From an uncultured Ferrovibrio sp. (lineage in GTDB: Bacteria > Pseudomonadota > Alphaproteobacteria > Ferrovibrionales > Ferrovibrionaceae), in the NCBI RefSeq assembly GCF_937960835.1, contig NZ_CALGPC010000011.1, forward strand, positions 62,001 through 126,000: a DNA stretch of 64,000 nucleotides. Reading direction: 5' to 3'. The first letter of the stretch is position 1. Each line of letters opens with the position of its first letter. A program made the translations under genes and the position numbers. The notes under the pieces are model-generated. The model was not told the DNA's origin. It saw nothing but the letters and a program-made list of their open reading frames with translations, and searched no databases. Positions 52,578 through 62,691 of this stretch are shown in pieces.

Positions 52578-52814
52578 TCAGGCAGCCTTGGAAGTGAGGC
52601 GTTCGATCAGATCGAGCACGTCGGATCGCCTCCACGCGGTGATCCGCGGCCCGACTTTGACCGGCTTCGGGAACCGGCCATCCCGTACGCCCTGCCACCA
52701 AGTGCTTCGCGCTACGGGAACGAGCCGAAGGACGTCCGGCAGTCGGAGCAATGCAGCGGGGTCGGTCGGCTGCTGCAGGCGTTCGCTTTGCTCCATATGA
52801 TCGTCTTGCTGCAT
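52578..52814 (-). CDS. AlpA-family regulator (second copy)
   Basis: A 78-residue AlpA-like protein: ALLRLPDVLRLVPVARSTWWQGVRDGRFPKPVKVGPRITAWRRSDVLDLIERL (parts LRLPDVLRLVP, STWWQGVRDGRFP, ITAWRRSDV). It precedes the leftward replication block and is placed as in P4-like satellites. A shorter start at 52796 is possible. Confidence 0.88.
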   Translation of the reverse strand: MQQDDHMEQSERLQQPTDPAALLRLPDVLRLVPVARSTWWQGVRDGRFPKPVKVGPRITAWRRSDVLDLIERLTSKAA

Positions 52815-52919
52815 GGTGAAACGGCTCCAGGTCAGTGTGGACTGGTCTGGATTGTGCCGTCCGTCGCCCGGAACTTTGACCGCAAGAAGTGCCGATTTTT
52901 TGAAGGGGGTTTCGCCCCC

Positions 52920-53564
52920 CTACGAACTTCCGCCCCAGATTTTCGGCAGGATGGCTCGGCTTTCTTCCCAAGCCTTCAGAGCTTTCCGCGCCGGAGTATT
53001 CGGGTCGCCTACCGGTTTCCCTGTCGCTTCTTCGTAAAGGACCGAGAACAGCTCATCGAACAATCCATCCTTGGTCTTTGTCACCTTGTCTGGACCAAGA
53101 AAGGCGACAACGGCCTCGGCCAGATATACCCCCATGCTGCGTTGCGCATGGTCGATTGGTCTGCCTGTCCGATATTGAGCCGCCTTCTCCAATGCAGCCT
53201 CGGAGGCCTTCACCACTACCGTTACTTGATCCAGCATCCCCGTGAAGCCGTCCGGTTCACCAACTGACATGAGAAGCCGGCCATTCCCATCCAGCGCTTT
53301 GAGGCGCCGCATTAGATCAAGAGCCGAGTTGTGCACGGCATCGAGATCACGACGGAGTTGATTCAGCGTCGCCGCGTCTTTTGCCGCGAATGAGACCGCG
53401 CGATAGACGGCCAGCACGTCATTCAGCGCGGCACGAAATTCGTCAGGTGGTTTGATGCCAGTCTTGCGTCCGACGATCTCGGAAATGCGTCTCCACGCTT
53501 CGTCCGAAACCCTCTCGTCGGTGAGCGTGTAGGCGCCGGTTGGGCCGAACTCGCGCTCCGTCAT
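52920..53564 (-). CDS. Unknown protein coupled to the integrase
   Basis: 214 residues from ATG 53564, which overlaps the integrase stop (ATGA at 53561-53564). Helical, with AWRRISEIVGRKTGIKPPDEFRAAL and SALDLMRRLKALDG. No family recognised. Tight coupling behind int suggests a role in excision control or a cargo gene expressed with integrase. Confidence 0.6.
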   Translation of the reverse strand: MTEREFGPTGAYTLTDERVSDEAWRRISEIVGRKTGIKPPDEFRAALNDVLAVYRAVSFAAKDAATLNQLRRDLDAVHNSALDLMRRLKALDGNGRLLMSVGEPDGFTGMLDQVTVVVKASEAALEKAAQYRTGRPIDHAQRSMGVYLAEAVVAFLGPDKVTKTKDGLFDELFSVLYEEATGKPVGDPNTPARKALKAWEESRAILPKIWGGSS

Positions 53565-54814
53565 GCCACGGCGGCTTTCGTCTGTGCACGACCAATCGGC
53601 ACTACTTTGCCCTTTGCGGCAGCCGTTGCGCAGTGCCGCGCCCATGCTTCCATTAGCTGGCGGCGCTTCTCGAACAGATCGCCTCGACGGTAGGCAGCCT
53701 CCACCTTGTCCTCGATCGTGTGAGCCAGCGCCATCTCCGCGACTTCGCGCGGGAAGCTGGTCAGCTCTGCGGCCCAGTCGCGAAACGTGGAGCGGAAGCC
53801 ATGGGCCGTCAGGTCCTCCCGGTTCATGCGTTTCAGCAACTGAAGGAAAGCCATGTTCGATAGCGGCCGGTCCTCGTTGGCACCGGGGAACACGTGATCT
53901 GCGGGCTTCGCGTCGCCCTTCAACCGCTTTAGCAAGGTCACGGCCGCAGTCGACAGCGGGACGCGATGCTCCTTGCCGGCCTTCATTCGCTCCGCCGGCA
54001 CGGTCCAGACCTTCTTGATCAGGTCAACTTCCTGCCAGCGAGCGCCGATGACCTCGCCACTCCGCGCCGCCGTCAGGATCTGAAATTCCAGGCCACGCGC
54101 GGCGACGCTGTCGCGGCTTCGCAGATCGCGCATGAACGCGCCCAGCTCGTCGTAGGGCAGGGCGGCATGGTGGACAACCTTCCGAATTTTCGATCTCGAT
54201 GGCAGGAGCTTGTCGAGGTGCCCTCGCCAACGAGCCGGATTGTCGCCATTGCGGTAGCCGCGGGCAGACGCCCAATCAAGCACCGCTTCAATGCGCCCAC
54301 GCACGCGCGTCGCCGTCTCGGTCTTCGTCTGCCAGATCGGCTCAAGGACGCGCAGGACGGTGCCGGTGTCGATCCCGCGTACTGGCAGGTTGCCGAGCAC
54401 CGGATAGGCATAGGTATTGAGGGTGCTCGTCCATTGCTTCGCGTGCTTCGCATTACGCCAGCCCCGCTCGTGGGCAGCGATGTAGCGCTCCGCGCACTGC
54501 TTGAAGGTTACAGAGTCGCTTGCCTCGATTTGCAGTCGGGCACGTTCGGCATCGCGTGCCGCAATAGGATCAATCTTCTGATGGAGCAATCTGCGGCACT
54601 TTTCGGCCTGAATGCGCGCTGCTGCGAGCGAAACCGTGTGGATCGGCCCAAGCCCCATTTCCCTGGCCCGGCCGTTCAGGGTGAACCGGAACAGCCAAGA
54701 CTTGTTGCCGGATGGCCCGACCTGTAGGTAGAGGCCGCCGCCATCTGCAAAGAGGCCCTTCTGCGATGCGGCAGCAACGGTCCGAGCCGACAGGCGATTG
54801 ATGCTGCGGGCCAT
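53561..54814 (-). CDS. P4-type tyrosine integrase
   Basis: A 417-residue site-specific recombinase. An N-terminal DUF4102-like arm-binding domain (residues 1-90, with GGGLYLQVGPSG) is followed by the core-binding and catalytic domains. The catalytic residues are R251 (TAARSGEV), H338-x-x-R341 (AHGFRST), H365 and Y375 (AYRRGD). It lies just inside attR and transcribes away from it. Such integrases act at tRNA 3' ends, matching the tRNA-Ser repeat. Confidence 0.95.
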   Translation of the reverse strand: MARSINRLSARTVAAASQKGLFADGGGLYLQVGPSGNKSWLFRFTLNGRAREMGLGPIHTVSLAAARIQAEKCRRLLHQKIDPIAARDAERARLQIEASDSVTFKQCAERYIAAHERGWRNAKHAKQWTSTLNTYAYPVLGNLPVRGIDTGTVLRVLEPIWQTKTETATRVRGRIEAVLDWASARGYRNGDNPARWRGHLDKLLPSRSKIRKVVHHAALPYDELGAFMRDLRSRDSVAARGLEFQILTAARSGEVIGARWQEVDLIKKVWTVPAERMKAGKEHRVPLSTAAVTLLKRLKGDAKPADHVFPGANEDRPLSNMAFLQLLKRMNREDLTAHGFRSTFRDWAAELTSFPREVAEMALAHTIEDKVEAAYRRGDLFEKRRQLMEAWARHCATAAAKGKVVPIGRAQTKAAVA

Positions 54815-55195
54815 GTCCTAACCCCCATTTCAACCCACAAATGCGGGCCGGATCGTATCGGACTAAGTCGGATCGGTCCAGACGGACAAGCTTAAAACTA
54901 GCATTAATTCATGGGGTTGATAGAGGTTGTCGGGATCGCATCGGACTGCATCGGACGACAGATAGGCGGACACCCTCTCCGCCATCATTATCGGAAACTC
55001 CCGGGACTTCCGCAAATAACCAAAATATTAGGCTTTTAGTCTTAGCGAGTGAACAAGGGGGGATACAAAGCGTTTCGCTCCGATTAATATTTAACTGCAG
55101 ATTACTGTAGGTTACAGAAAAGTAATAGCCAATCTGGCTAATGTGTATTGCCAAGCTGGTCTGCGAGGTTCATTCTGGTAATAAGGATTGGGACC
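54815..55195. other. Right junction region
   Basis: Contains the integrase promoter region, the attR repeat at 54971-54984, and, outside it, an AT-rich stretch (55000-55140) with no ORF that probably carries the promoter of the coupled pair at 55196. Confidence 0.5.
54971..54984. repeat. attR, right attachment repeat
   Basis: CACCCTCTCCGCCA identical over 14 nt to the 3' end of tRNA-Ser(CGA) at 38747-38760; bases on both sides differ. It marks the right end of the element, 157 nt from the integrase start. Confidence 0.85.
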
Positions 55196-55408
55196 ATGCG
55201 CCAGATCTCTTATCGCTCTTTCGATCGGCACCGTGAGAAACAGATTTCTCGCGAAAGGGACGATCACGCCCTCCGTTCCGGTGTGGTCAGTATAGAAATA
55301 CTATCGCGACAGAATAATTTCTTTGCCTCTTTAGATCTTTCTCGCGCTCGCATCGGCTGGCCACGGCGTTCACGTCAAGTCCAAACCGTCTTAGCCGCTG
55401 GCGAGTGA
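55196..55408 (+). CDS. Small basic protein coupled to a nucleotidyltransferase
   Basis: 70 residues from ATG 55196, with AAGGATTGG upstream. MRQISYRSFDRHREKQISRERDDHALRSGVV (parts SFDRHREKQI, DDHALRSGVVSIE) resembles small alphaproteobacterial proteins of the REKQ..REDxxALxSGxxS type, some found in toxin-antitoxin-like pairs. Its TGA overlaps the GTG start of the next gene (GTGA, 55405-55408). Sequence is AT-richer than the chromosome. Confidence 0.65.
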   Translation: MRQISYRSFDRHREKQISRERDDHALRSGVVSIEILSRQNNFFASLDLSRARIGWPRRSRQVQTVLAAGE

Positions 55409-56196
55409 CTGCCAATAACCCAGAACATTTGACTCCTGATGAAGTCAGGGAGATAACCCGCGTTTTAAATAGCGCGGATGATGTCTTCATTGTCGGAGGC
55501 CAAGCCCTCAACCTGTGGGCCGATCGTTACTCGGCTCACGATGATGAGTTGAAAGCTGCCGGGCCGTTCACAAGCAAAGACGTTGACTATTTTGGTTATC
55601 TCGATGCCGCACGGAAGCTTGCCGAGCATTTTGGAGGCACTGTCAACATACCCGAACCGGGCGACGCCACTCCAAATTCTGCGGTGGTTGTTATTGAGAT
55701 CAACGGCAAAGTAGCCGTTATCGATTTCATCAATAGCTTGCTGGGCTTTACAAACAGTGATTATGCAAAGATCAAAGAGGGTGTAGTTGATCTTATTGTC
55801 CCCGTCCAAACGACGGATGGAATTGCAGAGATTCATCTACCTGTAATGAGTCCGCTGCACTGCCTGATCAGCAGGGTGGCGAATGTTCTTCACCCCGCAA
55901 CTCTACGGTCGGACGACACAGCCATACGCCAGCTTAAAGCCGCACCAAGAGTACTTATAGCTTACATCGACGAAGCGCTAAGGGAAGGCGTATGGAAGGA
56001 AGCAAAGATTGCATTTCAATCTTTATTCCAATATCTGCGATCCAATGAATTTGGTCGTGTAGTTCACACAAAAACAGACATTGATCCTTTGAAGGTTTTA
56101 GAAGTATTCGCCGATGATCCGCGCATAGATAAGCGCTATCGCAAATATAACCTCAAGAGAATGATTGAAGAGATTCAAGAGAGACGGAAAGCTTAA
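55405..56196 (+). CDS. AbiEii-like nucleotidyltransferase
   Basis: A 263-residue protein. VFIVGGQALNLWADRY (G31-G32) and the D59-x-D61 pair (KDVDYFGY) are the nucleotidyltransferase core found in AbiEii/AbiGii-type toxins; ADRYSAHDDE and HLPVMSPLHCLISRVANV follow. Starts with GTG inside the stop of the preceding small gene. AT-rich and just outside the island repeat, probably separately acquired. May be a type IV-like toxin with the small protein as partner, or a tRNA-modifying nucleotidyltransferase. Confidence 0.75.
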   Translation: MTANNPEHLTPDEVREITRVLNSADDVFIVGGQALNLWADRYSAHDDELKAAGPFTSKDVDYFGYLDAARKLAEHFGGTVNIPEPGDATPNSAVVVIEINGKVAVIDFINSLLGFTNSDYAKIKEGVVDLIVPVQTTDGIAEIHLPVMSPLHCLISRVANVLHPATLRSDDTAIRQLKAAPRVLIAYIDEALREGVWKEAKIAFQSLFQYLRSNEFGRVVHTKTDIDPLKVLEVFADDPRIDKRYRKYNLKRMIEEIQERRKA

Positions 56197-56453
56197 TCCA
56201 TACACTTCGCCTTTGGCCAACCTTGACGCTATGGCCCGCCACCAAAACTGAGGAGGCGCACCGCCCAATCTTAGTCTCAAAACCCAAAACAAATCTTGCG
56301 ATCTCTCATCTCAGAACAATCACCGTCGCCGCTGACTGGTGGTATTGACCCAAAAGGGTGATACAAAAGCTGGCTCATACGGTAGATGAAATATTAAAAA
56401 CTGGTGTTTCAACTTTCGCGCGGACAGCTCCGCCACTTCCCGTTACGTCCCAA

Positions 56454-57347
56454 TCAATCCCTATGCCGTGGGTCGAGCGCGTCACGCAGGCCGTCGCCCA
56501 GCAGGTTGAACGACAGCACCACCAGGAAGATCGACAGGCCGGGATAGATCGCCATCCAGGGCGCGTCCGACATGTAATCCTTGGCGGCATTCAGCATGCT
56601 GCCCCAGCTCGGCTCAGGCGGCTGCTGGCCGAGGCCGAGGAAGGACAGGCTGGCCTCGGCGATGATGGCCGAGGCGATGGTGAGCGTCGACTGCACCATC
56701 AAAGCCGGCCAAATATTCGGCAGGATATGGCGGAATGCGATGCGGGCCGGTGAATTACCGATGGCGCGCGCAGCCTCGACATAATCCTCCACCTTCACGG
56801 ACTGCACCTGCGCCCGCGTCAACCGCACGAAGATCGGCGCCGCAGCGACGCCGATGGCGATCATCGCATTGGCCAGGCTTGGGCCAAGGAAGGCCGCCAT
56901 GGCAATCGCCAGGATCAGGAAGGGCACGGCCAGCATGGCATCGGTGAAGCGCATGATCACGCCATCCACCACGCCGCCGGCATAGCCCGACAGCAATCCA
57001 ACCGGAATGCCGATCGCCAGCGCCAGCAGCACGGAGATCACGCCGGCAAACAGCGAGGCGCGCGCACCATAAATGACGCGCGACAGCACGTCCCGGCCCA
57101 GTTCGTCACCGCCGAAAGGATGCTCCAAGGTCGGCTCGCCGCGCAGCGCGCTCCAGTCGGCTTCGGTCGGGTTGTACGGCGCAATCCAGTCCGCCAGCAG
57201 CGCCATGCAGACAAAAAGCAGCACCACCACCAGGCCAACCACGGCGCCCTTGCGCCGCAGCAGGCGGCGGAATGCACGCCGGGTGGGACTGTCTTCGCGG
57301 GCCGGTTTCTTGGCCGCAGCAGGCGAGGATGCAGCGAGTTCGCTCAT
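56454..57347 (-). CDS. dppC: Dipeptide-type ABC transporter permease DppC
   Basis: 297 residues with about six hydrophobic helices. GGDELGRDVLSRVIYGARASLFAG and the EAA-loop-like EAARAIGNSPARIAFRHILPNI are typical of DppC. Longer N-terminal frame is not used; MSELAASS starts at 57347. ATGA overlap with dppB. Last gene of the leftward operon; the intergenic 56197-56453 holds nothing I recognise. Confidence 0.92.
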   Translation of the reverse strand: MSELAASSPAAAKKPAREDSPTRRAFRRLLRRKGAVVGLVVVLLFVCMALLADWIAPYNPTEADWSALRGEPTLEHPFGGDELGRDVLSRVIYGARASLFAGVISVLLALAIGIPVGLLSGYAGGVVDGVIMRFTDAMLAVPFLILAIAMAAFLGPSLANAMIAIGVAAAPIFVRLTRAQVQSVKVEDYVEAARAIGNSPARIAFRHILPNIWPALMVQSTLTIASAIIAEASLSFLGLGQQPPEPSWGSMLNAAKDYMSDAPWMAIYPGLSIFLVVLSFNLLGDGLRDALDPRHRD

Positions 57348-58285
57348 GTGCGCAGCCTCGGATTCACCAGGAAATACGCAATATCCGCCAGCAGGTTCAG
57401 CAGCACATAGGCGGTGGCCGTGCACAGCACCACGCCCTGCACCACGGCATAATCGCGGTTGAACACGGCATCGACGATCAGCTTGCCGAAGCCGGGAATA
57501 GAGAAAATCTGTTCGGTCAGCACGGCGCCGGAGAGCAACTGCCCGAATTCCAGCGCGCCGAGCGTGATCACCGGCACGGCCGCGTTGCGGAAGGCATGCT
57601 TGCCGATCACCACGCGCTCATAAAGGCCCTTGGCGCGCGCCGTGCGGATATAGTCGCTGGCCAAAACCTGCAGCATGGCGCTGCGGGTATGGCGCATGAA
57701 CACCGCGGCAATGCCGGTACCCAGCACGAAGGCCGGCATGATCATGGCCTGCAGGTTGGCCCAAAGGTCTTCGGTTGGCGACACGTAGCCCGAAGCCGGC
57801 AGCCAGCCGAGATGAACGGAAAACAGCAAAATCATCATGATGCCGAGCCAGAAATTCGGCGTCGACAACCCCCAGAGGCCGATGACATTGGCGAGATAAT
57901 CCGGCCAGCGGCCGTTATACAGCGCGGAGATCACGCCTGCCGGCAGGCCGATGAGCAAAGCCACCAGCATCGAAAGAACCGCCAGCTCGATGGTCACCGG
58001 CAGCTTTTCCAGCAGAAGCTGCGACACCGGCAGCTGAATGCGGATCGACTCGCCGAAATCGCCCTGCAAGATACCGCCGATCCACAGGCCGTATTGCACC
58101 CAGATAGGCTTGTCGAGATTGTACTTGGCCCGCAATTCGGCAATCGCCTGCGGATCGCGCTCTTCGCCCGCCATGGCGATGGCGGGATCGCCCGGCAGCA
58201 GCTGCTGCAGTCCGAAGATGATCATCGACACGAAGATCAGTGTCGGGATCAGGATGGCGAGACGCCGGAACAGGAAACGGGTCAT
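57344..58285 (-). CDS. dppB: Dipeptide-type ABC transporter permease DppB
   Basis: 313 residues; FLFRRLAILIPTLIFVSMIIF at the N-terminus, LLPGDPAIA, and the EAA-loop segment DYIRTARAKGLYERVVIGKHAFRNA. About six helices. Pairs with DppC to form the transport channel. Ends in ATGA overlap with dppC; 51 nt after the substrate-binding gene. Confidence 0.93.
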   Translation of the reverse strand: MTRFLFRRLAILIPTLIFVSMIIFGLQQLLPGDPAIAMAGEERDPQAIAELRAKYNLDKPIWVQYGLWIGGILQGDFGESIRIQLPVSQLLLEKLPVTIELAVLSMLVALLIGLPAGVISALYNGRWPDYLANVIGLWGLSTPNFWLGIMMILLFSVHLGWLPASGYVSPTEDLWANLQAMIMPAFVLGTGIAAVFMRHTRSAMLQVLASDYIRTARAKGLYERVVIGKHAFRNAAVPVITLGALEFGQLLSGAVLTEQIFSIPGFGKLIVDAVFNRDYAVVQGVVLCTATAYVLLNLLADIAYFLVNPRLRT

Positions 58286-58336
58286 GGGGCCTTCGATAGG
58301 AAGGGTTGCCGCCCGGAAGCGGCAACCCTGTTCAAC

Positions 58337-59845
58337 TTACATCTTCATGCCGACGAAGCGGATCAAGCCGTCCGGATATTCCTTGAAGCCGGTCAGCTTG
58401 GCGCTGTGAGCATACAGCCACTTGCGATGCAGCAGATAGATGATCGGCCGCTCTGCATTGATGATCTTCGCGGCCTTCTCCCAGGCAGCCTGGCGCTGCG
58501 CCATGTCGGTGGTCAGGCGGCTGTCGTTGAGGATCTCATCCAGAGCCGGATTGCACAGGCCGGAATAGTTCAGCGGCTGCTTGCAGGCATGGAAGGAGTA
58601 GAGGTTGCCGTCCGGATCGGGGCGGCCGCTCCAGGCCAGGATATAGGCCTCGAAATCGCCCTTGTCGGCCATGTTCAGCGAGGTGGCGAATTCGGTGGCC
58701 TGGATGCGCACGTCAAAGCCCGCGTCCTTGGCCATCGCCTGCACGACCTGCGCGATCTTGCTGGCATCCGTGGTGGTCGGGGTAACCAGGTTGACCACCG
58801 GATTGGGATTGCCGGCTTCCTTCAGCAGCTGCTTGGCCTTGGCCACGTCACGCTTCGGGATCGGCACCGACTTGGCATAGGCCGGGTTGGTCGGCGCAAC
58901 CCACTGGTTGCCCGGGGTGGCCAGGCCGTCGAACACCACCTTGTTGATGCCGTTGCGGTCCAGCGACAGTTCGAAGGCTTCGCGGATCTTCGGGTTCGAG
59001 CCCAGCGCCGAGGTCTTGGCCTTGTCGCTCTTACCGATGTTGATGGTAATGCCGTAATAGCCGATCTCGGTGATCGAGGCGAATTTCAGCTTGCTGTCGT
59101 TCTGCACCGCCTTGGCATCGGTGGCCGCCAGACGCTCGATGAAGTCAAGCTGGCCCGAGCGCAGGTTGGCCAGGCGCACGGTAGCGTCGACGAAGGGCCG
59201 GAACTCGATGCGCTGGAAATGCACATTGTCCTTGTTCCAGTAGCCGTCGTACTTCTCCAGCACGATACGGTCCTGCGCGACGCGCTCGACGAACTTGAAC
59301 GGGCCGGCGCAGACCGGCGCGGTGGCGAACTTCTCGCCCAGCGCCTTGCCCGCTTTCGGCGAGATCATCATGCCGGCGCGGTCGGTCAAGGTCGCCAGCA
59401 GCGGCGCAAACGGCGCGGCCGTGTTCAGCTTCACCGTCAGCGGATCGACCACCTCGACGCTGGTCACGGCCGAAAGCTCGCCGCGGCGCTGCGAGCCCTG
59501 CATCGTCTTGTGGCGCTCGATATTGTACTTCACCGCCTCGGCGTCGAACTTCTCGCCGTCATGGAAAGTAACGTTCGGGCGCAGCTTCAGGATCAGCGAC
59601 TTGTTGTCGTCCGACCATTTCCATTCGGTGGCCAGTTGCGGCACCACCTTCAGGTCCGGCGAGATGTCGACCAGCTTGTCGCACAGGGCCGAGAAAACGA
59701 CGCGGCCGACAAAGGTGCGGGCGAGCGTCGGGTCCAAAGCGTCCGGGTCCTCCGCCAGACCGAAGCGCAGCGTTTGCGCCGAGGCTGCGCCTGAGCCCAG
59801 CAGCACCACCGCCGATAAGGCGGCTAAAGCAGATGTCCTGATCAT
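58337..59845 (-). CDS. dppA: Peptide ABC transporter substrate-binding protein
   Basis: A 502-residue periplasmic protein. Signal peptide (MIRTSALAALSAVVLLGSG, cleavage after ASAQ), then LDPTLARTFVGRVVFSALCDKLV and LILKLRPNVTFHDGEKFDAEAVKYNIERH are the SBP_bac_5 family signature. Binds peptides or similar ligands. Neighbouring GGT suggests gamma-glutamyl peptides or glutathione as cargo; inference. The longer upstream frame is not real. Confidence 0.9.
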   Translation of the reverse strand: MIRTSALAALSAVVLLGSGAASAQTLRFGLAEDPDALDPTLARTFVGRVVFSALCDKLVDISPDLKVVPQLATEWKWSDDNKSLILKLRPNVTFHDGEKFDAEAVKYNIERHKTMQGSQRRGELSAVTSVEVVDPLTVKLNTAAPFAPLLATLTDRAGMMISPKAGKALGEKFATAPVCAGPFKFVERVAQDRIVLEKYDGYWNKDNVHFQRIEFRPFVDATVRLANLRSGQLDFIERLAATDAKAVQNDSKLKFASITEIGYYGITINIGKSDKAKTSALGSNPKIREAFELSLDRNGINKVVFDGLATPGNQWVAPTNPAYAKSVPIPKRDVAKAKQLLKEAGNPNPVVNLVTPTTTDASKIAQVVQAMAKDAGFDVRIQATEFATSLNMADKGDFEAYILAWSGRPDPDGNLYSFHACKQPLNYSGLCNPALDEILNDSRLTTDMAQRQAAWEKAAKIINAERPIIYLLHRKWLYAHSAKLTGFKEYPDGLIRFVGMKM

Positions 59846-59888
59846 GATCCCCTCTTTCTGTTTATTGATCCCAAACACGTTGCGAAAC

Positions 59889-60950
59889 TCAGTGTGAAAC
59901 TTCGGTGAAACGCGCCTGCAGCCGTGCCAGCCGTGCCGCACCCTCGCCCGCGCTTTCGACCGGCAGCGGTGCAGCCTCGGGCAGTTCGCGCCAGCGGTGG
60001 CAGGCGACGCTATGTCCAGCCGCCGTCTGCTCCATTTGCGGCACCTTCTGGCGGCAAAGATCGACAGCGAACGGGCATCGCGTGTGAAAGCGGCAGCCTG
60101 CCGGCGGATCGATCGGGCTTGGCACATCACCCGACAGGATCATGCGCTGGCGCGCCGCATTCGGCCGCGGCACCGGAATGGCCGATAGCAGCGCGCGCGT
60201 GTAGGGATGCCGCGGTTTGGCGAACAGTTCCGCGGCCGGCGCGATCTCGACGACGCGGCCAAGATACATCACCGCAATGCGCTGCGAGATATGCCGCACC
60301 ACCGCCAGGTCATGGGCGATGAACACCATCGCAATGCCAAGCCGCGCCTGCAGATCCTTCAGCAGGTTCAGCACCTGAGCCTGCACCGAGACATCCAGCG
60401 CAGATACGGCTTCGTCGCAGACGATCAGATGCGGCTCCACCGCAAGCGCGCGGGCAATGCCGATGCGCTGACGCTGGCCGCCGGAGAATTCATGCGGATA
60501 GCGCCGGGCATGACTGGCCCTCAGGCCGACGAGGCCCAGCAGTTCCTCCACTCGCGCCTTGCGCTTGGCGGGCGGCACCAGCCCGTGCAGCATCAGCGGC
60601 TCGGCCAGGATGTCATAAACCGTCATGCGCGGATTGAGCGACGCGTAAGGATCCTGGAACACGAGCTGCATCTCGCGGCGCAGGTCGCGCAACGCGCTGC
60701 CCTGCAGACGCGTGATGTCGCGGCCATCGAAGCGGATGCTGCCGGCCGTCGGATCGATCAGCCGCAGGACCAGCCGCCCGGTGGTCGATTTCCCGCAGCC
60801 CGACTCACCGACGAGGCTCAAGGTCTCGCCATGCGCCAGATCGAAACCGACATCGTCCACGGCGGAGACAAAACTGACCGGACGGCCGAACCAGTTGGTG
60901 CGTGCCGTGAAATGCTTGGTGAGGCCGCGGACTTCGAGAAGATTGCTCAT
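59889..60950 (-). CDS. dppF: Dipeptide-type ABC transporter ATPase DppF
   Basis: 353 residues. Walker [10 protein letters not shown], signature [14 protein letters not shown], Walker [13 protein letters not shown], and the C-terminal CRFHTRCP cysteine-rich oligopeptide-transporter tail. ATG 60950, 10 nt after the dppD stop. Energises import together with DppD. Confidence 0.93.
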   Translation of the reverse strand: MSNLLEVRGLTKHFTARTNWFGRPVSFVSAVDDVGFDLAHGETLSLVGESGCGKSTTGRLVLRLIDPTAGSIRFDGRDITRLQGSALRDLRREMQLVFQDPYASLNPRMTVYDILAEPLMLHGLVPPAKRKARVEELLGLVGLRASHARRYPHEFSGGQRQRIGIARALAVEPHLIVCDEAVSALDVSVQAQVLNLLKDLQARLGIAMVFIAHDLAVVRHISQRIAVMYLGRVVEIAPAAELFAKPRHPYTRALLSAIPVPRPNAARQRMILSGDVPSPIDPPAGCRFHTRCPFAVDLCRQKVPQMEQTAAGHSVACHRWRELPEAAPLPVESAGEGAARLARLQARFTEVSH

Positions 60951-60960
60951 CGCCGTTTCC

Positions 60961-61929
60961 TCATGCGAGCGGTGCCTTCCAGCAGGCCACCGCATGGCCG
61001 GGCAGAACCTCGCGCAGCTCTGGTGCCGCCATGCGGCATTGCGTGTCGGCGAACGGACAACGCGGATTGAAGCGGCAACCCGTCGGCGGATCGAGCGGGT
61101 CGGGCACACTGCCTTCGATCGAGGCCAGCCTTTCCTTCGTCTGATCGAGCCGCGGAATCGAGCCCAGCAGACCGATCGTATAGGGATGCTGCGGCACATC
61201 GAAAAGCTGCGCCACCGGCCCTTGTTCGACCACCCGGCCAGCATACATCACCGCGACATGATCAGCCATCTCGGCGATCACCCCCATATCGTGGCTGATC
61301 AAAAGGATTGCCGTGCCGAGATCGCGCTGCAGATCCCTCAGGAGATCGAGGATCTGCGCCTGAACGGTAACATCCAGCGCCGTCGTCGGCTCATCGGCGA
61401 TCAGCAGTTCCGGCCCGCAGGCCAGCGCCATGGCGATCATCGCGCGCTGCCGCATGCCGCCGGACAACTGATGCGGATAATCGTCGACGCGCTTCTCCGG
61501 CGCCGGAATCCGCACCTTGCGCAGCATCTCGATGGTCTGCTCACGCGCCTCAGCCTTGGACAGGCGCTTATGCCGCAGCAGGCCTTCCATGATCTGGTCG
61601 CCGATGGTGAAGGCCGGATTGAGCGAGGTCATCGGCTCCTGGAAGATCATTGCCAGGCGATTGCCCCGCAGATCGCGCATGGCATTGTCATCCAGCGCCA
61701 GAAGGTCGCGGCCGTCGAAGCGGATGCTGCCGCCCGCGATCCGCGCCGTGCGCTGGGGCAGCAATCCCATCACGGTCAATGAGGTCACCGACTTGCCGCA
61801 GCCGCTCTCGCCGACGATCCCGAGCGTCTTGCCTGCATCGACGGAAAAGCTGACGCCGTCGACCGCGCGGAATTCGCCGCCATCGGCCGCGAAATAGGTG
61901 CGCAGATCTTCGACCTCGAGCAATGCCAT
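60961..61929 (-). CDS. dppD: Dipeptide-type ABC transporter ATPase DppD
   Basis: 322 residues. Walker [11 protein letters not shown], signature [16 protein letters not shown], Walker [14 protein letters not shown], and a C-terminal [14 protein letters not shown] motif. TGATG overlap with the DUF1028 gene upstream; same operon. Confidence 0.93.
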   Translation of the reverse strand: MALLEVEDLRTYFAADGGEFRAVDGVSFSVDAGKTLGIVGESGCGKSVTSLTVMGLLPQRTARIAGGSIRFDGRDLLALDDNAMRDLRGNRLAMIFQEPMTSLNPAFTIGDQIMEGLLRHKRLSKAEAREQTIEMLRKVRIPAPEKRVDDYPHQLSGGMRQRAMIAMALACGPELLIADEPTTALDVTVQAQILDLLRDLQRDLGTAILLISHDMGVIAEMADHVAVMYAGRVVEQGPVAQLFDVPQHPYTIGLLGSIPRLDQTKERLASIEGSVPDPLDPPTGCRFNPRCPFADTQCRMAAPELREVLPGHAVACWKAPLA

Positions 61930-62669
61930 CAGGCAGGCTCCTTGCCGGCGGAGGCCTCATCTCTCAGCGCTGCCTCGCGCCGCTGCGCTTCGGCTTCAAT
62001 GACGGCGCGGTCATAGACACCGCTGAGATTGTCGCGCGTGGCGAGGAATTGCATGAAGGCAGCATAGCGGCCCTGCGAGATGCGATACAGCCGGCGCAGC
62101 TCGGCCAGCGGATCGGGATGATCGTCGGCGCGGATCGACAGCGCGGGATAATCTTCCGTCGTATGGATCAGCAGACAGGCCGATTGCTTGCCGCGCTTGT
62201 CGCCGCCGGCCGCCTCGCCCGCCTCCATCGCCGCCAGAAAACGCTCGGCGAATGGCAATGACGCAGACTGCAGGAAGGTGTCGTAGGTTGCCGCGACGAC
62301 ATCGGGTCCGGCCAGCATGTTGCCCGCCACCGACAGATTCTCGCCGCTGCGATGACCGCACCAGCCGATGCAATCCGCGCCGGTATGCACCGCCGCGCGG
62401 CCCTGCGCGTCCACCACATGCAATTGCCGCGTGGCGCGGCCCTCGTCCGAGACGATCAGCTGCGCCACCACCTCTTCCGCCGAAGCGCCGCTGGCCAGCA
62501 GGGCCAGGCCGCGCGGGCCATAAGTCGGGTTGATCAGCGCCTGCGTCGACAGTGCGCCGCTGCCAACCCGAATATGCGGGCAAAGCGCTCCAACCGCGAA
62601 GAAACGCGAGGCCACGGCGACGCCGAAGGCGCCGTTCGCAGGATCACGCGCGACGATCGACCAGGTCAT
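61929..62669 (-). CDS. DUF1028 (Ntn-hydrolase-like) protein
   Basis: A 246-residue protein. [31 protein letters not shown] and [15 protein letters not shown] are the DUF1028 signature; the family has an Ntn-hydrolase-like fold and often sits beside peptide transporters or GGT. Activity unknown. ATG 62669 chosen from the conserved MTWSIVA start. Coupled to dppD by TGATG. Confidence 0.85.
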   Translation of the reverse strand: MTWSIVARDPANGAFGVAVASRFFAVGALCPHIRVGSGALSTQALINPTYGPRGLALLASGASAEEVVAQLIVSDEGRATRQLHVVDAQGRAAVHTGADCIGWCGHRSGENLSVAGNMLAGPDVVAATYDTFLQSASLPFAERFLAAMEAGEAAGGDKRGKQSACLLIHTTEDYPALSIRADDHPDPLAELRRLYRISQGRYAAFMQFLATRDNLSGVYDRAVIEAEAQRREAALRDEASAGKEPA

Positions 62670-62691
62670 CTTCTCTTCCCCGCGCTTTGCC

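Noticed and set aside
52905..52919. GGGGG/CCCCC hairpin as a terminator after the integrase-coupled gene
   Set aside because: Short stem and no T-run on the relevant strand.
56428..56435. CTCCGCCA as a second att site enclosing the nucleotidyltransferase pair
   Set aside because: Only 8 nt match and in GC-rich sequence; chance match is likely.
57272..59794. 840-aa plus-strand frame opposite the dpp genes
   Set aside because: Antisense shadow with no recognisable domain.
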